Below, piece by piece: positions 18,567 through 27,423 of a stretch of 64,000 nucleotides of DNA (position 1 is its first letter; each line of letters opens with the position of its first letter). Source of the DNA: Allobranchiibius sp. CTAmp26 (lineage in GTDB: Bacteria > Actinomycetota > Actinomycetes > Actinomycetales > Dermatophilaceae). A program made the position numbers and the translations under genes. The stretch lies in the NCBI RefSeq assembly GCF_017565405.1, contig NZ_JAGEKR010000017.1:1-64000 (forward strand), in the 5' to 3' direction. Below the pieces are notes generated by a model, which saw only the letters and a program-made list of their open reading frames with translations, did not search any database and was not told where the DNA came from.

Positions 18567-20522
18567 TCAGACAACTGTCAGCGGAAGCAACTTCTTGCCC
18601 GTGGGCCCGACCTGGATGTCGGTGTTCATCTGAGGGCAGACACCGCAGTCGAAGCACGGCGTCCACCGGCAGTCGTCGACCTCGGTCTCGTCCAACGCGT
18701 CCTGCCAGTCGGCCCAGAGCCAGTCCTTGTCCAGCCCCGAGTCCAGGTGGTCCCACGGCAGTACCTCGTGCTCGGTGCGTTCCCGGGTGGTGTACCACGC
18801 GACGTCGACCCCGGTGTCGTCGAACGCCGCCTCGGCGCAACGCATCCACCGCTCGTACGAGAAGTGCTCGCTCCAGCCGTCGAACCGGCCACCATCGCGC
18901 CAGACGGCTTCGATGACCCGCCCGACCCGGCGGTCACCGCGGGAGAGCAGTCCTTCGACCAGGCCCGGTTCCCCGTCGTGGTAGCGGATCCCGATCGCCG
19001 CGCCATAGCGCTTGTCGGAGCGGATCGCCTCCCGCAGCTTGGCCAGACGAGCGTCGGTCTGCTCGGGATCGAGCTGCGCGCACCACTGGAACGGGGTGTG
19101 CGGCTTGGGTACGAAACCACCGATCGAGACGGTGCAGCGGATGTCGCGGCGGCTGCTCACCTCTCGGCCGACGTCGATGACCCGCTTGGCAAGGTCGGCG
19201 ATCTGCAGCACGTCCTCGTCGGTCTCGGTGGGCAGCCCGCACATGAAGTAGAGCTTGACCTGCCGCCAGCCCGCGCCGTACGCCGCGGCGACCGTCTTGA
19301 TCAGGTCGTCCTCACTGACCATCTTGTTGATGACCTTGCGGATCCGCTCCGAGCCGCCCTCGGGCGCGAAGGTCAGTCCCGAACGGCGCCCGCCTCGGGT
19401 CAGCTCGTTCGCCAGGTCGATGTTGAACGCGTCGACCCGGGTCGAGGGCAGCGACAGGCCGGTCTGGGTGCCCTCGTAGCGGTCGGCGAGCCCCTTGGCG
19501 ATGTCGGCGATCTCGGAGTGGTCGGCCGAGGAGAGCGACAGCAGGCCGACCTCCTCGAAACCGGTCGCCTCCAGGCCCTTCTTGACCATCTCGCCGATGC
19601 CGGTGATGGACCGCTCGCGCACCGGCCGGGTGATCATCCCGGCCTGGCAGAACCGGCAGCCGCGGGTGCAGCCGCGGAAGATCTCCACCGACATGCGCTC
19701 GTGCACGGACTCGGCCAGCGGCACCAGCGGCTGCTTGGGGTACGGCCAGGCGTCCAGGTCCATCACGGTGTGCTTGGACACCCGCCACGGCACACCGACC
19801 GTGTCCGCGGCGGGCGCGACCCGCTGGATGCGTCCGTCCGGCAGGTAGTCCACGTCGTAGAACGCCGGGACGTAGACGCCGCCGGTGCGCGCGAGGCGCA
19901 GCAGCAGCTCGCGCCGGCCACCGGGCCGGCCTTGCCGCTTCCAGGCCGCGATGTGGTCGGTGATCGCCAGGACCGCCTCCTCGCCGTCGCCGACGACGGC
20001 GGCGTCGATGAAGTCGGCCACCGGCTCGGGATTGAACGCCGCGTGCCCGCCGGCCAGGACGATCGGGTCGTCCTCACCGCGGTCCGCGGCGTGCAGCGGG
20101 ATCCCGGCGAGGTCCAGCGCGGTGAGCATGTTCGTGTAGCCGAGCTCGGTGGAGAAGGACAGCCCGAACACGTCGAAGTCGCCGACCGGGCGGTGTGCGT
20201 CGACGGTGAACTGCGACAGCTCGGCGGCACGCATGGCGGCCTCCATGTCGGGCCACACCGAGTAGGTGCGCTCGGCGAGGGCGTCCGCGCGTTCGTTGAG
20301 CACCTCGTACAGGATCATCACGCCCTGGTTGGGCACGCCGACCTCGTACGCGTCGGGGTACATGAGCGCCCACCGCACCGTCAGCTCGCGGCCGTCGGCG
20401 TCGTACCCGCCGCACTGCCAGTCCTTGACGGTGGAGTTGAGCTCCCCGCCCACGTACTGGATCGGCTTGCTCACCTGCTCCAGCAGTGGTTCGAGGTCGT
20501 AGAAGATCGACGCGCCCGGCAT
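18567..20522 (-). CDS. TIGR03960-like B12-binding/radical SAM protein
   Basis: A 651-residue protein. The N-terminal half has a cobalamin-binding-like fold (YPDAYEVGVPNQGVMILYEVLN, and FDVFGLSFSTELGYTNML). The radical SAM motif FRGCTRGCRFCQAG is near residue 285 and is followed by the TIM-barrel strands (GLLSLSSADHSEI, FAPEGGSERIRKVINK, VKLYFMCGLPTETDED). The C-terminal part has several cysteines (PCFDCGVCPQMNTDI) that may bind a further cluster. It belongs to the TIGR03960 family, paired with TIGR03936 proteins; the substrate is unknown. It is likely cytoplasmic and oxygen-sensitive. Confidence 0.88.
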   Translation of the reverse strand: MPGASIFYDLEPLLEQVSKPIQYVGGELNSTVKDWQCGGYDADGRELTVRWALMYPDAYEVGVPNQGVMILYEVLNERADALAERTYSVWPDMEAAMRAAELSQFTVDAHRPVGDFDVFGLSFSTELGYTNMLTALDLAGIPLHAADRGEDDPIVLAGGHAAFNPEPVADFIDAAVVGDGEEAVLAITDHIAAWKRQGRPGGRRELLLRLARTGGVYVPAFYDVDYLPDGRIQRVAPAADTVGVPWRVSKHTVMDLDAWPYPKQPLVPLAESVHERMSVEIFRGCTRGCRFCQAGMITRPVRERSITGIGEMVKKGLEATGFEEVGLLSLSSADHSEIADIAKGLADRYEGTQTGLSLPSTRVDAFNIDLANELTRGGRRSGLTFAPEGGSERIRKVINKMVSEDDLIKTVAAAYGAGWRQVKLYFMCGLPTETDEDVLQIADLAKRVIDVGREVSSRRDIRCTVSIGGFVPKPHTPFQWCAQLDPEQTDARLAKLREAIRSDKRYGAAIGIRYHDGEPGLVEGLLSRGDRRVGRVIEAVWRDGGRFDGWSEHFSYERWMRCAEAAFDDTGVDVAWYTTRERTEHEVLPWDHLDSGLDKDWLWADWQDALDETEVDDCRWTPCFDCGVCPQMNTDIQVGPTGKKLLPLTVV

Positions 20523-20571
20523 GCCACCAGGGTAGAGCCGTCCGGGCGCCGCGCCGCGACGCGTCCGGCGC

Positions 20572-22401
20572 TCAGGCGTAGAGCGCGTCCAGGTCCTCGC
20601 CGTACTTGGTGATGACGACCTTGCGCTTCAGCTTCAAGCTGGGGGTGATCTCGCCGTCCTCGACGGTCAGGTCGTGGTCCAGGATGAGGAAGCGCTTGAT
20701 CTGCTCCCACCGGTTCAACCCCGCGTTGAGCTTGTCGACGTAGCTCTGCACCATCTCGCGCGCCGCGTCCGAGGTCACGATCGTGCGGTAGTCCTCACCC
20801 GCCAGCCCGTGGTTCTTCGCCCAGTCCGTGATGGCCTCCTCGTCGAGGGTGATGAGGGCCGAGACGAACGTGCGGCTCTCACCCTCCACCACCAGCTGGG
20901 AGGCGTACGGGCACAGCCCCTTGAACGTCGCCTCGATCTGGCCAGGCGCGACGTACTTGCCGTTGGAGGTCTTGAAGAGGTCCTTCTTGCGGTCGGTGAT
21001 GCGCACGTGACCGCTCGGCAGGATCTCGGCGATGTCGCCGGTGTGCAGCCAGCCGTCGCTGAGGGTCTCGGCCGTCGCCTCGTCCAGCCCCCGGTAGCCC
21101 TGCATCACGCCGGGGCCCTTGACGAGCAGCTCGCCGTCGTCGGCCAGCTTCAGCTCGGTGCCGGGCAGCGGCCAGCCGACCGTGCCGATCTTGTTGGCGT
21201 ACGGGCGGTTCACGCAGGTCGCGGCGCTCGTCTCGGTCATGCCGTAGCCCTCCAGGACCGGCATGCCCATGGCGTCGAACCACTTGGCGACCTCGGAGTT
21301 GAGCGCGGCCGACCCGGAGATGAAGAACCGGACGCGTCCTCCGAAGCGCTCACGGATCTTGGCGAGCACGATCTTGTCGCCGAGCCGGTGCTGCGCACCG
21401 AGCAGCGCGCCGACCGGCTTCTCCTCCGAGCGGCGTTCGGCGACCTGCTTGCCGTTGGCGCTGGCCCAGTGGAAGAGCTTGGCCTTCACGCCACCCTCGT
21501 CGTCCATCATCGTGGTGATCCGGCCGTAGACCTTCTCGAAGATGCGCGGCGCGGCGCCCATCCAGGTGGGTCGTACGACGGCCAGGTTCTCGACGATCTT
21601 GTCGACGCGACCGTCGATCGCAGTCGGGAAGCCGACCTGGATCGGCAGCGTCAGCAGCAGCTTGCCGAAGACGTGCGACAGCGGCAGCCAGAGGTACTGC
21701 AGGTCATCGGGCGTGAGGAGGCCGGTCGACCCGGTCGCCGCGACCTCGTACATCCACGCGTCGTGCGGCAGGCGGACGCCCTTGGGCTTGCCGGTCGTGC
21801 CCGAGGTGTAGATGAGGGTCGCGAGGTCCTGCGGTCCGAGCTGGTCGACCCGCTCCTCGAGCACGCCTTCGTGCTCGCGCACGTAGTCGGTGCCGAGCTT
21901 CTCCAGATCGGCCAGGGACAGCACCCAGTCGCCGTCGCCCGCGCCGTCGATGACGACGACCTTGGTCACGTCGGGGATGGCGTCGCGCCCCTGCTTGAGC
22001 AGGGCCACCTTGGCCTCGTCCTCGGCGATCACGACGGTGCTGCCGGAGTCCGAGACGATGTAGAGGACGTCGTCCGGGGTGGAGGTCGGGTAGATCGTGG
22101 TCGTGGCCGCCGCGGCGAGCATCACGCCCAGGTCGGCCAGCGCCCACTCCACGCGGGTGGCGGACGCGATCGCGACCCGGTCGCCCGGCTGGACCCCGAC
22201 CGCGACCAGACCGCCCGCGATGGCGCGTACCCGCTCGTCGGCCTGCGCCCAGGTCAGCTGCTTCCAGTCATCACCCGAGGGATAGCTGTACGCGTGCGCC
22301 GAGGGGGTCTGTTGCACCCGGTCCAGGAAGAGTCGGGCGACCGACGGTGCCCGCCCGTCGATGGCGGACTGGTCGTACTTCTCGTCCTGCGCGCTGATCA
22401 T
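20572..22401 (-). CDS. Long-chain fatty acid-CoA ligase (AMP-forming, FadD15-like)
   Basis: A 609-residue ANL-superfamily enzyme that activates fatty acids with ATP and CoA. The AMP-binding motif YTSGTTGKPKGV, the A5 motif EGYGMTETSAATCVN, the hinge and ribose-binding region DGWLHTGDIAEI, and ITDRKKDLFKTSNGKYVAP near the C-terminus are all intact. Length and the inserted segment after WMGAAPRIFEKVYGRI fit the long-chain group of actinobacteria. No membrane anchor. It stands alone between the radical SAM gene and ribF, each about 50 bases away. Confidence 0.93.
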   Translation of the reverse strand: MISAQDEKYDQSAIDGRAPSVARLFLDRVQQTPSAHAYSYPSGDDWKQLTWAQADERVRAIAGGLVAVGVQPGDRVAIASATRVEWALADLGVMLAAAATTTIYPTSTPDDVLYIVSDSGSTVVIAEDEAKVALLKQGRDAIPDVTKVVVIDGAGDGDWVLSLADLEKLGTDYVREHEGVLEERVDQLGPQDLATLIYTSGTTGKPKGVRLPHDAWMYEVAATGSTGLLTPDDLQYLWLPLSHVFGKLLLTLPIQVGFPTAIDGRVDKIVENLAVVRPTWMGAAPRIFEKVYGRITTMMDDEGGVKAKLFHWASANGKQVAERRSEEKPVGALLGAQHRLGDKIVLAKIRERFGGRVRFFISGSAALNSEVAKWFDAMGMPVLEGYGMTETSAATCVNRPYANKIGTVGWPLPGTELKLADDGELLVKGPGVMQGYRGLDEATAETLSDGWLHTGDIAEILPSGHVRITDRKKDLFKTSNGKYVAPGQIEATFKGLCPYASQLVVEGESRTFVSALITLDEEAITDWAKNHGLAGEDYRTIVTSDAAREMVQSYVDKLNAGLNRWEQIKRFLILDHDLTVEDGEITPSLKLKRKVVITKYGEDLDALYA

Positions 22402-22457
22402 GTGCTGGCTGCTCCACGGATGGGTTCGACGGGGGTGCCGGTGTGGCGTGGGCCACC

Positions 22458-23396
22458 CTACTGCCCAGTCAACAAAGCCCGCGCCCGATCCACGTCATGA
22501 CCCATCTGTTCGATCAACGGCTCGATCGAGTCGTACCGGATGTTGCTGCGCAGCCGGTCGGTGAACTCCACGACGACCACCTCGTCGTACAGATCCAGGT
22601 CGGTGCGGTCGAGCACGTACGCCTCGACGGTGCGCTGAGTGCCGTCGAACGTCGGGTTCGTGCCGACCGAGATCGCGGCGGGGAGCCGCTCGCCACCGTG
22701 CTCGGTGCGCACGAGCCATCCGGCGTACACCCCGTCCGCGGGTACGAAGCCGGTCGCGTCCTGCGCGAGATTGGCGGTGGGGTAGCCCAGTTCGCGGCCT
22801 CGCTGAGCGCCGCGCACGACCATGCCGGTGACCGCGTGGGGTCGCCCGAGGATGCGGGACGCGGCTGCGACGTCACCCGCCACCAGGTCCGAGCGGACCT
22901 CGGTCGAGGAGTATCGGCCGCCTTCGCCGACGTCCTCCTGCACCTGCACCTCGAAACCGAACTCGGCCCCGAGCTCACGCAGGGTGTCGACGTCGCCCTC
23001 GTTGCGCGCGCCGAAGCGGGTGTCCCGGCCGACGACGACCGCGTGGGCGTGCAGCCCGTCGACGAAGACCGTTCGCACGAAGTCGCGGGGCGACATCGCG
23101 GCGAGCTCGAGGGTGAACGGCATGACCAGCACCGCGTCCAGCCCGATCTGCTCCATCGTGACGAGCCGGTCCCGCAGCGAACTGACGAGCACCGGCGCGT
23201 GCTCCGGATGCAGCACCGCGAGCGGGTGCGGCTCGAAGGTGACCGCCACCCCGGCGAGCCCCTCGCGTCGAGCCCGTTGAACGACCGCCCCGAGGAGCGT
23301 GCGGTGTCCGAGGTGTACGCCGTCGAAATTGCCGATGGTGACCACGCTGGGACCGAATCCCGACGGCAGGTCGGAGGTTTCGGTCAGGCGCAGCAC
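22458..23396 (-). CDS. ribF: Bifunctional riboflavin kinase/FAD synthetase
   Basis: A 312-residue RibF. The N-terminal FAD synthetase half has SVVTIGNFDGVHLGHRTLL and the later VVVGRDTRFGARNEGDV; the C-terminal flavokinase half contains ELGYPTANLA (the PTAN motif) and VSVGTNPTFDGTQRTVEAYVLD. It makes FMN and then FAD. In most actinobacteria ribF follows truB; here a nickel/cobalt permease gene has been placed between them. Confidence 0.96.
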   Translation of the reverse strand: MLRLTETSDLPSGFGPSVVTIGNFDGVHLGHRTLLGAVVQRARREGLAGVAVTFEPHPLAVLHPEHAPVLVSSLRDRLVTMEQIGLDAVLVMPFTLELAAMSPRDFVRTVFVDGLHAHAVVVGRDTRFGARNEGDVDTLRELGAEFGFEVQVQEDVGEGGRYSSTEVRSDLVAGDVAAASRILGRPHAVTGMVVRGAQRGRELGYPTANLAQDATGFVPADGVYAGWLVRTEHGGERLPAAISVGTNPTFDGTQRTVEAYVLDRTDLDLYDEVVVVEFTDRLRSNIRYDSIEPLIEQMGHDVDRARALLTGQ

Positions 23397-23405
23397 GCCG
23401 CAACT

Positions 23406-24524
23406 CTAGCCCGCGGTCAGTTCGCGTTTGTTCAGGCCGAACGCGTACCAGGCCCCGACGGCCAGCAGCCAGGTCAGCACGAACACGCCGACGATCACGA
23501 AGCCGACCCCGTTGAGGTCGATCGACCCGATGGCGGCGATCGGCCCACGGGTGATGCTGAGCTGGTCGGCGAAGATCGAGCACAGCTCGATGCTGCCGAT
23601 CACGACGGCGACGAAGATCGACAGCCCGGTGACGGTCGCGTTGTAGTAGAGGCGGCGCAGCGGCTTGGCGAATGCCCACTTGTAGGCCTTCCCCATGAAG
23701 ATCCCGTCCGCGGCGTCCAGCAGGCTCATGCCCGCGGTGAAGAGCACCGGCAGCGTCAGCACGGCGTACCAGGGCAACGCGATCGCGGCGCCGCCGGCGA
23801 GCACCAGCAAGCTGATCTCGGTGGCGGTGTCGAAACCGAGGCCGAAGATGAGGCCGATGGGGTACATCTGCGTCGGCCGGGTGACCGAGCGGGTGAGCCG
23901 GCCGAGGAACCGGTTGAAGAAGCCGCGGTTCTGCAGGTGCTCCTCCAGGGCCTGCTCGTCCAGCTCGCCGCCGTGGGCACGACGCCAGACGCGCACGATG
24001 CCCACCAGCGCCACCATGTTGAGCAGTGCGATGAGCCACAGGAACAGACCTGAGACGGATGTCCCGACGATGGCCGTGACGGTGTGCAGGCTCGAACCGC
24101 CGTTGCGGACCGAGGTGGCAAGAGCACGCACCCCGAAGGAGAGCAGCACACACAGCCCGAACACGACCGAGGAGTGCCCGAGGGAGAACCAGAAGCCGAC
24201 GCTCAACGGGCGCTTGCCGTCGGTCAGGAGCTTGCGGGTGGTGTTGTCGATCGCGGCGATGTGGTCGGCGTCGAAGGCGTGCCGCATGCCGAGGGTGTAC
24301 GCCGTGATGCCGAGGCCCACGCCGAAGACCCCCTGGCTGCCGACCTTGTAGTGATGGGGGGCGATGACCGCGAAGAGGGTGACGAAGCCGATCACGTGCA
24401 GGGCGATGACGGCGAGCGCCATCCCCGCCACCGAACGGCGGTCCGCAGGCGTGAATTCGGCTGCGAAGGAACGCAACCGGCCCGGTCGAGCAGCGCCGGA
24501 GAGGTCTGCGACGGACTGGACCAC
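23406..24524 (-). CDS. NiCoT-family nickel/cobalt permease
   Basis: A 372-residue membrane protein with about eight helices. The NiCoT signature RHAFDADHIAAIDNTTRK in helix II carries the metal-selecting His/Asp residues. GFWFSLGHSSVVFGL and LGFDTATEISLLVLA are the second and third family motifs. A large charged loop lies in the middle (RRAHGGELDEQALEEHLQ), as in other NiCoTs. It imports Ni2+ and/or Co2+; the preference cannot be read. The start is GTG at 24524. A perfect 15-bp palindrome lies 51 bases upstream, a candidate metal-sensor operator. Whether it serves a nickel enzyme or B12 synthesis is not shown here. Confidence 0.93.
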   Translation of the reverse strand: MVQSVADLSGAARPGRLRSFAAEFTPADRRSVAGMALAVIALHVIGFVTLFAVIAPHHYKVGSQGVFGVGLGITAYTLGMRHAFDADHIAAIDNTTRKLLTDGKRPLSVGFWFSLGHSSVVFGLCVLLSFGVRALATSVRNGGSSLHTVTAIVGTSVSGLFLWLIALLNMVALVGIVRVWRRAHGGELDEQALEEHLQNRGFFNRFLGRLTRSVTRPTQMYPIGLIFGLGFDTATEISLLVLAGGAAIALPWYAVLTLPVLFTAGMSLLDAADGIFMGKAYKWAFAKPLRRLYYNATVTGLSIFVAVVIGSIELCSIFADQLSITRGPIAAIGSIDLNGVGFVIVGVFVLTWLLAVGAWYAFGLNKRELTAG

Positions 24525-24574
24525 GTGATGCCTCCCGAAGTGATTGATCGACTCCGGCGACCCTACCTCTCAGA

Positions 24575-24589
24575 TGCGACTGAGTCGCA
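24575..24589. promoter_or_regulatory. 15-bp palindrome upstream of the nickel/cobalt permease
   Basis: TGCGAC (24575-24580), spacer TGA, GTCGCA (24584-24589): a perfect inverted repeat 51 bases ahead of the permease start and 10 bases after the truB stop. The place fits an operator for a metal-responsive regulator, or a short truB terminator stem. No assignment to a known regulator can be made. Confidence 0.4.
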
Positions 24590-24598
24590 CGTGCGTCG

Positions 24599-25507
24599 TC
24601 AAACCTGTTCCAAAGGAGGGAAGACCACCTGGGATCTGGTGCAGGCTCCGGACTCGTCGAGGATGGCCACCAGGTCCCCGGTCGGGCCGATACCGGCGAC
24701 CGGCTCCTGCCGTACGCCCTCGTGCTCGATCCGTTTCCCGTGCCGCAGATCGCGCTCCTGCTCCCCCGTCAGCTCGCGCACCGCGAACTGCTCCCGAGCG
24801 GCCTGTGCCATCGGCACGACGGGCAACACCCCGCCCTGCTCACGCAGCGCGGTCAGCTCCTGCAGAGCGGCCGCTGCGGCCACGTCGAAGCGCCCCACCC
24901 TCGTGCGCCGCAACGCGGTGAGGTGCCCGCCGACCCCCAGGTCCGCGCCGAGATCCCGCGCCAGCGCACGGACGTAGGTGCCAGAGCTCACCTGCACCTC
25001 GACGTCCACGTCCAGGACGGGCAGACCATCCACGGCAGCGACGCGTTGCGCGCGTACGTCGAACCGCGCGACCCTCACCGAGCGGGCCCGCAGCGCGACC
25101 TCCTCGCCGCCGCGCACTCGAGCGTAGGAACGCACCCCATCGATCTTGATGGCACTGACACTGCTCGGCACCTGATCGATGTCGCCGGTCAACCGAGCGA
25201 CGGCACTCTCCAGGGCGACCGGGTCGACATCCTGGGCACCACGGGCGTCGGTCACGTCGCCCTCGGCGTCGTCGGTGACGGTGCTCTGACCGAGGCGGAC
25301 GGTGGCGGTGTACGTCTTGTCGCAGCCGACGAGGAAGGTCAGCAGCTTCGTGGCCCGGCCGATGCCGATGAGCAACAGCCCGGTGGCCATCGGGTCCAGG
25401 GTGCCTGCATGCCCCACTCGGCGGGTGCCCGCGAGGCGCCGGCACCGCGCGACGACGTCGTGACTGGTCCAGCCGGCCGGTTTGTCGACCAGCAGAAGCC
25501 CGTCGAT
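24599..25507 (-). CDS. truB: tRNA pseudouridine(55) synthase
   Basis: TruB makes pseudouridine 55 in the T-loop of tRNAs. The conserved start of the fold, GLLLVDKPAGWTSHDVVARC, and the catalytic-Asp motif RRVGHAGTLDPMATGLL (Asp38 when counted from 25507) are in one frame; IKIDGVRSYARVRGGEEV, SSGTYVRALARDLG and LTALRRTRVG follow. The first ordinary start in frame, GTG at 25417, would delete KPAGWTS. No ATG, GTG or TTG is found in frame in roughly 150 bases upstream. ATC at 25507, with GGAG 7 bases ahead, fits both homology and spacing, giving about 302 residues. It begins 5 bases after the rbfA stop. Confidence 0.92.
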   Translation of the reverse strand: MDGLLLVDKPAGWTSHDVVARCRRLAGTRRVGHAGTLDPMATGLLLIGIGRATKLLTFLVGCDKTYTATVRLGQSTVTDDAEGDVTDARGAQDVDPVALESAVARLTGDIDQVPSSVSAIKIDGVRSYARVRGGEEVALRARSVRVARFDVRAQRVAAVDGLPVLDVDVEVQVSSGTYVRALARDLGADLGVGGHLTALRRTRVGRFDVAAAAALQELTALREQGGVLPVVPMAQAAREQFAVRELTGEQERDLRHGKRIEHEGVRQEPVAGIGPTGDLVAILDESGACTRSQVVFPPLEQV

Positions 25508-25511
25508 CCGA

Positions 25512-25931
25512 CTACTCCGACTTCTTGTAGGGGTCGGCCTCGCCCGCGAAGCTCGCCTGCCGCTTCTTCTCGGCCAGCTCCTCGTCGCGCGTCCGTGCCG
25601 CGCGCAGGGCGTCCTCGATCTGTGCGACGCCCTCCGGGATGGCGTCGGGCACGAACTCCAGGGCAGGCGTCAGCCGGATGCCGAGCCCCTTGCCGACGTG
25701 CGACCGGATGCGGCCACGGTTGTCCTCCAGCGCCGCCTCGCTGTCCGTGCGCTCCTGGTCGGTGCCCAGGAAGGTGTAGAAGACCGAGGCGTGCTGCAGG
25801 TCACCGGTGACCCGCACGTCGGTGATGGTGAGGAAGCCGAGACGCTCGTCCTTCAGCCGATGCTCGAGATAGTCGGCCACCAGGAACTTGATGCGTTCGG
25901 CGATCTTGCGTGCGCGTGCTGGGTCGGCCAT
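25512..25931 (-). CDS. rbfA: Ribosome-binding factor A
   Basis: RbfA helps mature the 5' end of 16S rRNA in the 30S subunit. The 139-residue frame from ATG 25931 starts ADPARARKIAERIKFLVADYLEHRLKDERLGFLTITDVRVTGDLQHASVFYTFLG, a clear KH-like RbfA fold, followed by a charged, Lys-rich tail. An in-frame start at 25955 would add eight residues without support. rbfA, truB, infB and nusA form the usual group, here interrupted by a methyltransferase gene and two small plus-strand genes. Confidence 0.95.
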   Translation of the reverse strand: MADPARARKIAERIKFLVADYLEHRLKDERLGFLTITDVRVTGDLQHASVFYTFLGTDQERTDSEAALEDNRGRIRSHVGKGLGIRLTPALEFVPDAIPEGVAQIEDALRAARTRDEELAEKKRQASFAGEADPYKKSE

Positions 25932-25974
25932 GGCGCGATTCTCGCACCGGGACACGGTGTTCCGCCAAACCGGT

Positions 25975-27000
25975 CTATGCCTTGCGGGCCACGATCAGGT
26001 CGCGGTCGATGGAGGCGTCCACGCGGTGCCGCAGGTCGTCGTACCCCGATCCGGTGCGGACCTCGAGGCCGTGCTCGGTGAGCAGTTGCTCCAGCGCGTC
26101 CCGGGGGGCGACGTGCCGGTTGTAGGACAGGCCGACCGCTCCCCCGCCGCGCAGCACCCGCACCCACCCCGGCAGCGCCTGGTCGAGCAGTTCCAGTGGG
26201 CTGCGGGCCAGTTCGTCGGCCTGGGAGCCGTGCTGCACGCCGTACGGCGCGTCGGCCACCACCACGTCGACGCTGCGCGCCCGCAGGAGGCCATCGAGGT
26301 CGCGGGTGTCGGTGTTGAGGTACTCCACCCGCTGCACCTCACCGGCGCGGAAGCTCTCCTTGCTCGCCGCGATCTCGATCTGCAGCCGCCGACCGCGCAT
26401 CCGCCCGTCGGTGCGCAGGGCGGTCTCCTGCACGGTGTGCTTGTAGCGGTGGGTGCGCATCCAGGTCTTGATGAACGCCGCGTACGCCTCGTGGTCCTTG
26501 CGGTCGATCTCGACGCCGGTGACGTCGTAGCCCAGGGAGAGGGCCAGGTTCAACGTGGTGCCGCGCCCGCACATCGGGTCGAGCACGTCCAGCGAAGCGT
26601 CCAGCCAGCGCTGCGGCCGTGCGGTCGCGGCAGCCGTGACACCGAGTACCAGCCGGGTCCACTGCTCGTTGGTCTTACCGGAGTACTTGGGGATCGTCAC
26701 CAGGTCGCTGGGGTAGATTTCCCGGCGCCGCAGCGGCACCGGCCGCAACAGCTCGCCCTCTCGTTCAAAGAGCGCGGCGCTGGCCGACAGGTTGGAGAGC
26801 ACGTCGACCAGGTCACCGGCGTCACCCTCGGCGCTCACCGCCAGATACTCCACGCCGGCGAGATCAGCGGGCTCCACCTCGACCGCCCGGTCGCACAGCA
26901 CCCCGGTCAGGATGCGCGCCTCGGCCGCGACCAGGGCGCGGGCGGCGCCGGCGTACACCCGGTTGGCGCTGGGGGCGATCATCAACAACAGCTCCGTCAC
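25975..27000 (-). CDS. TRM11-like RNA methyltransferase
   Basis: A 341-residue SAM-dependent methyltransferase. The SAM-binding motif I is LDVLDPMCGRGTTLNLAL (DPMCGRG at 141-147) and the catalytic motif IV is VVVADAPYGVQHG (DAPY at 250-253), the N2-guanine type used by TRM11 and related tRNA enzymes rather than by DNA cytosine enzymes. The first ~110 residues could form an RNA-binding domain. A tRNA or rRNA guanine target is inferred from motif IV and from the place beside rbfA, truB and infB. The start is GTG at 27000. Divergent from the two small genes that follow. Confidence 0.82.
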   Translation of the reverse strand: MTELLLMIAPSANRVYAGAARALVAAEARILTGVLCDRAVEVEPADLAGVEYLAVSAEGDAGDLVDVLSNLSASAALFEREGELLRPVPLRRREIYPSDLVTIPKYSGKTNEQWTRLVLGVTAAATARPQRWLDASLDVLDPMCGRGTTLNLALSLGYDVTGVEIDRKDHEAYAAFIKTWMRTHRYKHTVQETALRTDGRMRGRRLQIEIAASKESFRAGEVQRVEYLNTDTRDLDGLLRARSVDVVVADAPYGVQHGSQADELARSPLELLDQALPGWVRVLRGGGAVGLSYNRHVAPRDALEQLLTEHGLEVRTGSGYDDLRHRVDASIDRDLIVARKA

Positions 27001-27099
27001 GGGAGCACACGCTATCTGTCACCGGGCGGGGCTACGTTGCACGCATGGGCACGCGAGCGCTCCACGCGGCGACCGTCGCCGGCGACGAACGGTCCTGAC

Positions 27100-27423
27100 G
27101 TGCTCGCGGCCGTGCTGGCGTTCATCGGTGCCCTGCTCGGGGCAGGCATCCCCGCGCTCATCGCGCTGCGGGGCCAGCACCAGCAGGCCCGCACGGAGTG
27201 GAGCCACCGCCTGGATCGGGCGATCCACGCCCTGTCCTCCCCCGATCCCGAGGTCCGCGACGTCGGCAAGGAGCTGCTCGCCAGCCTGATCGAATCCGAC
27301 CTCGGCAGCGCCGCGGACCGCGAACTGGCGCGACGCATCGCCCGAACCGGTCTGATGCAGGACGCCGTGGACACGGTCGATCGCCCGCGTGAAAATGAGA
27401 ACGACGTCGAGGAGGACAGATGA
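27100..27423 (+). CDS. Small membrane-anchored protein of unknown function
   Basis: A 107-residue frame from GTG 27100. It starts with one membrane helix (VLAFIGALLGAGIPALIAL), then a cytoplasmic helical part with many charges (EWSHRLDRAIHALSSPDPEVRDVGKELLASLI) ending in an acidic tail (DRPRENENDVEEDR). The middle resembles a short HEAT-like helix pair, but I recognise no family. It overlaps the next small gene by ATGA, which supports both being real. The start is uncertain; an ATG at 27045 opens a different 17-codon frame. Divergent from the methyltransferase gene. Confidence 0.6.
   Translation: MLAAVLAFIGALLGAGIPALIALRGQHQQARTEWSHRLDRAIHALSSPDPEVRDVGKELLASLIESDLGSAADRELARRIARTGLMQDAVDTVDRPRENENDVEEDR

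Noticed and set aside
24525-24598. Cobalamin or nickel riboswitch ahead of the nickel/cobalt permease
   Set aside because: The gap to truB is only 74 bases and shows a palindrome but no room for or hallmark of a known riboswitch.
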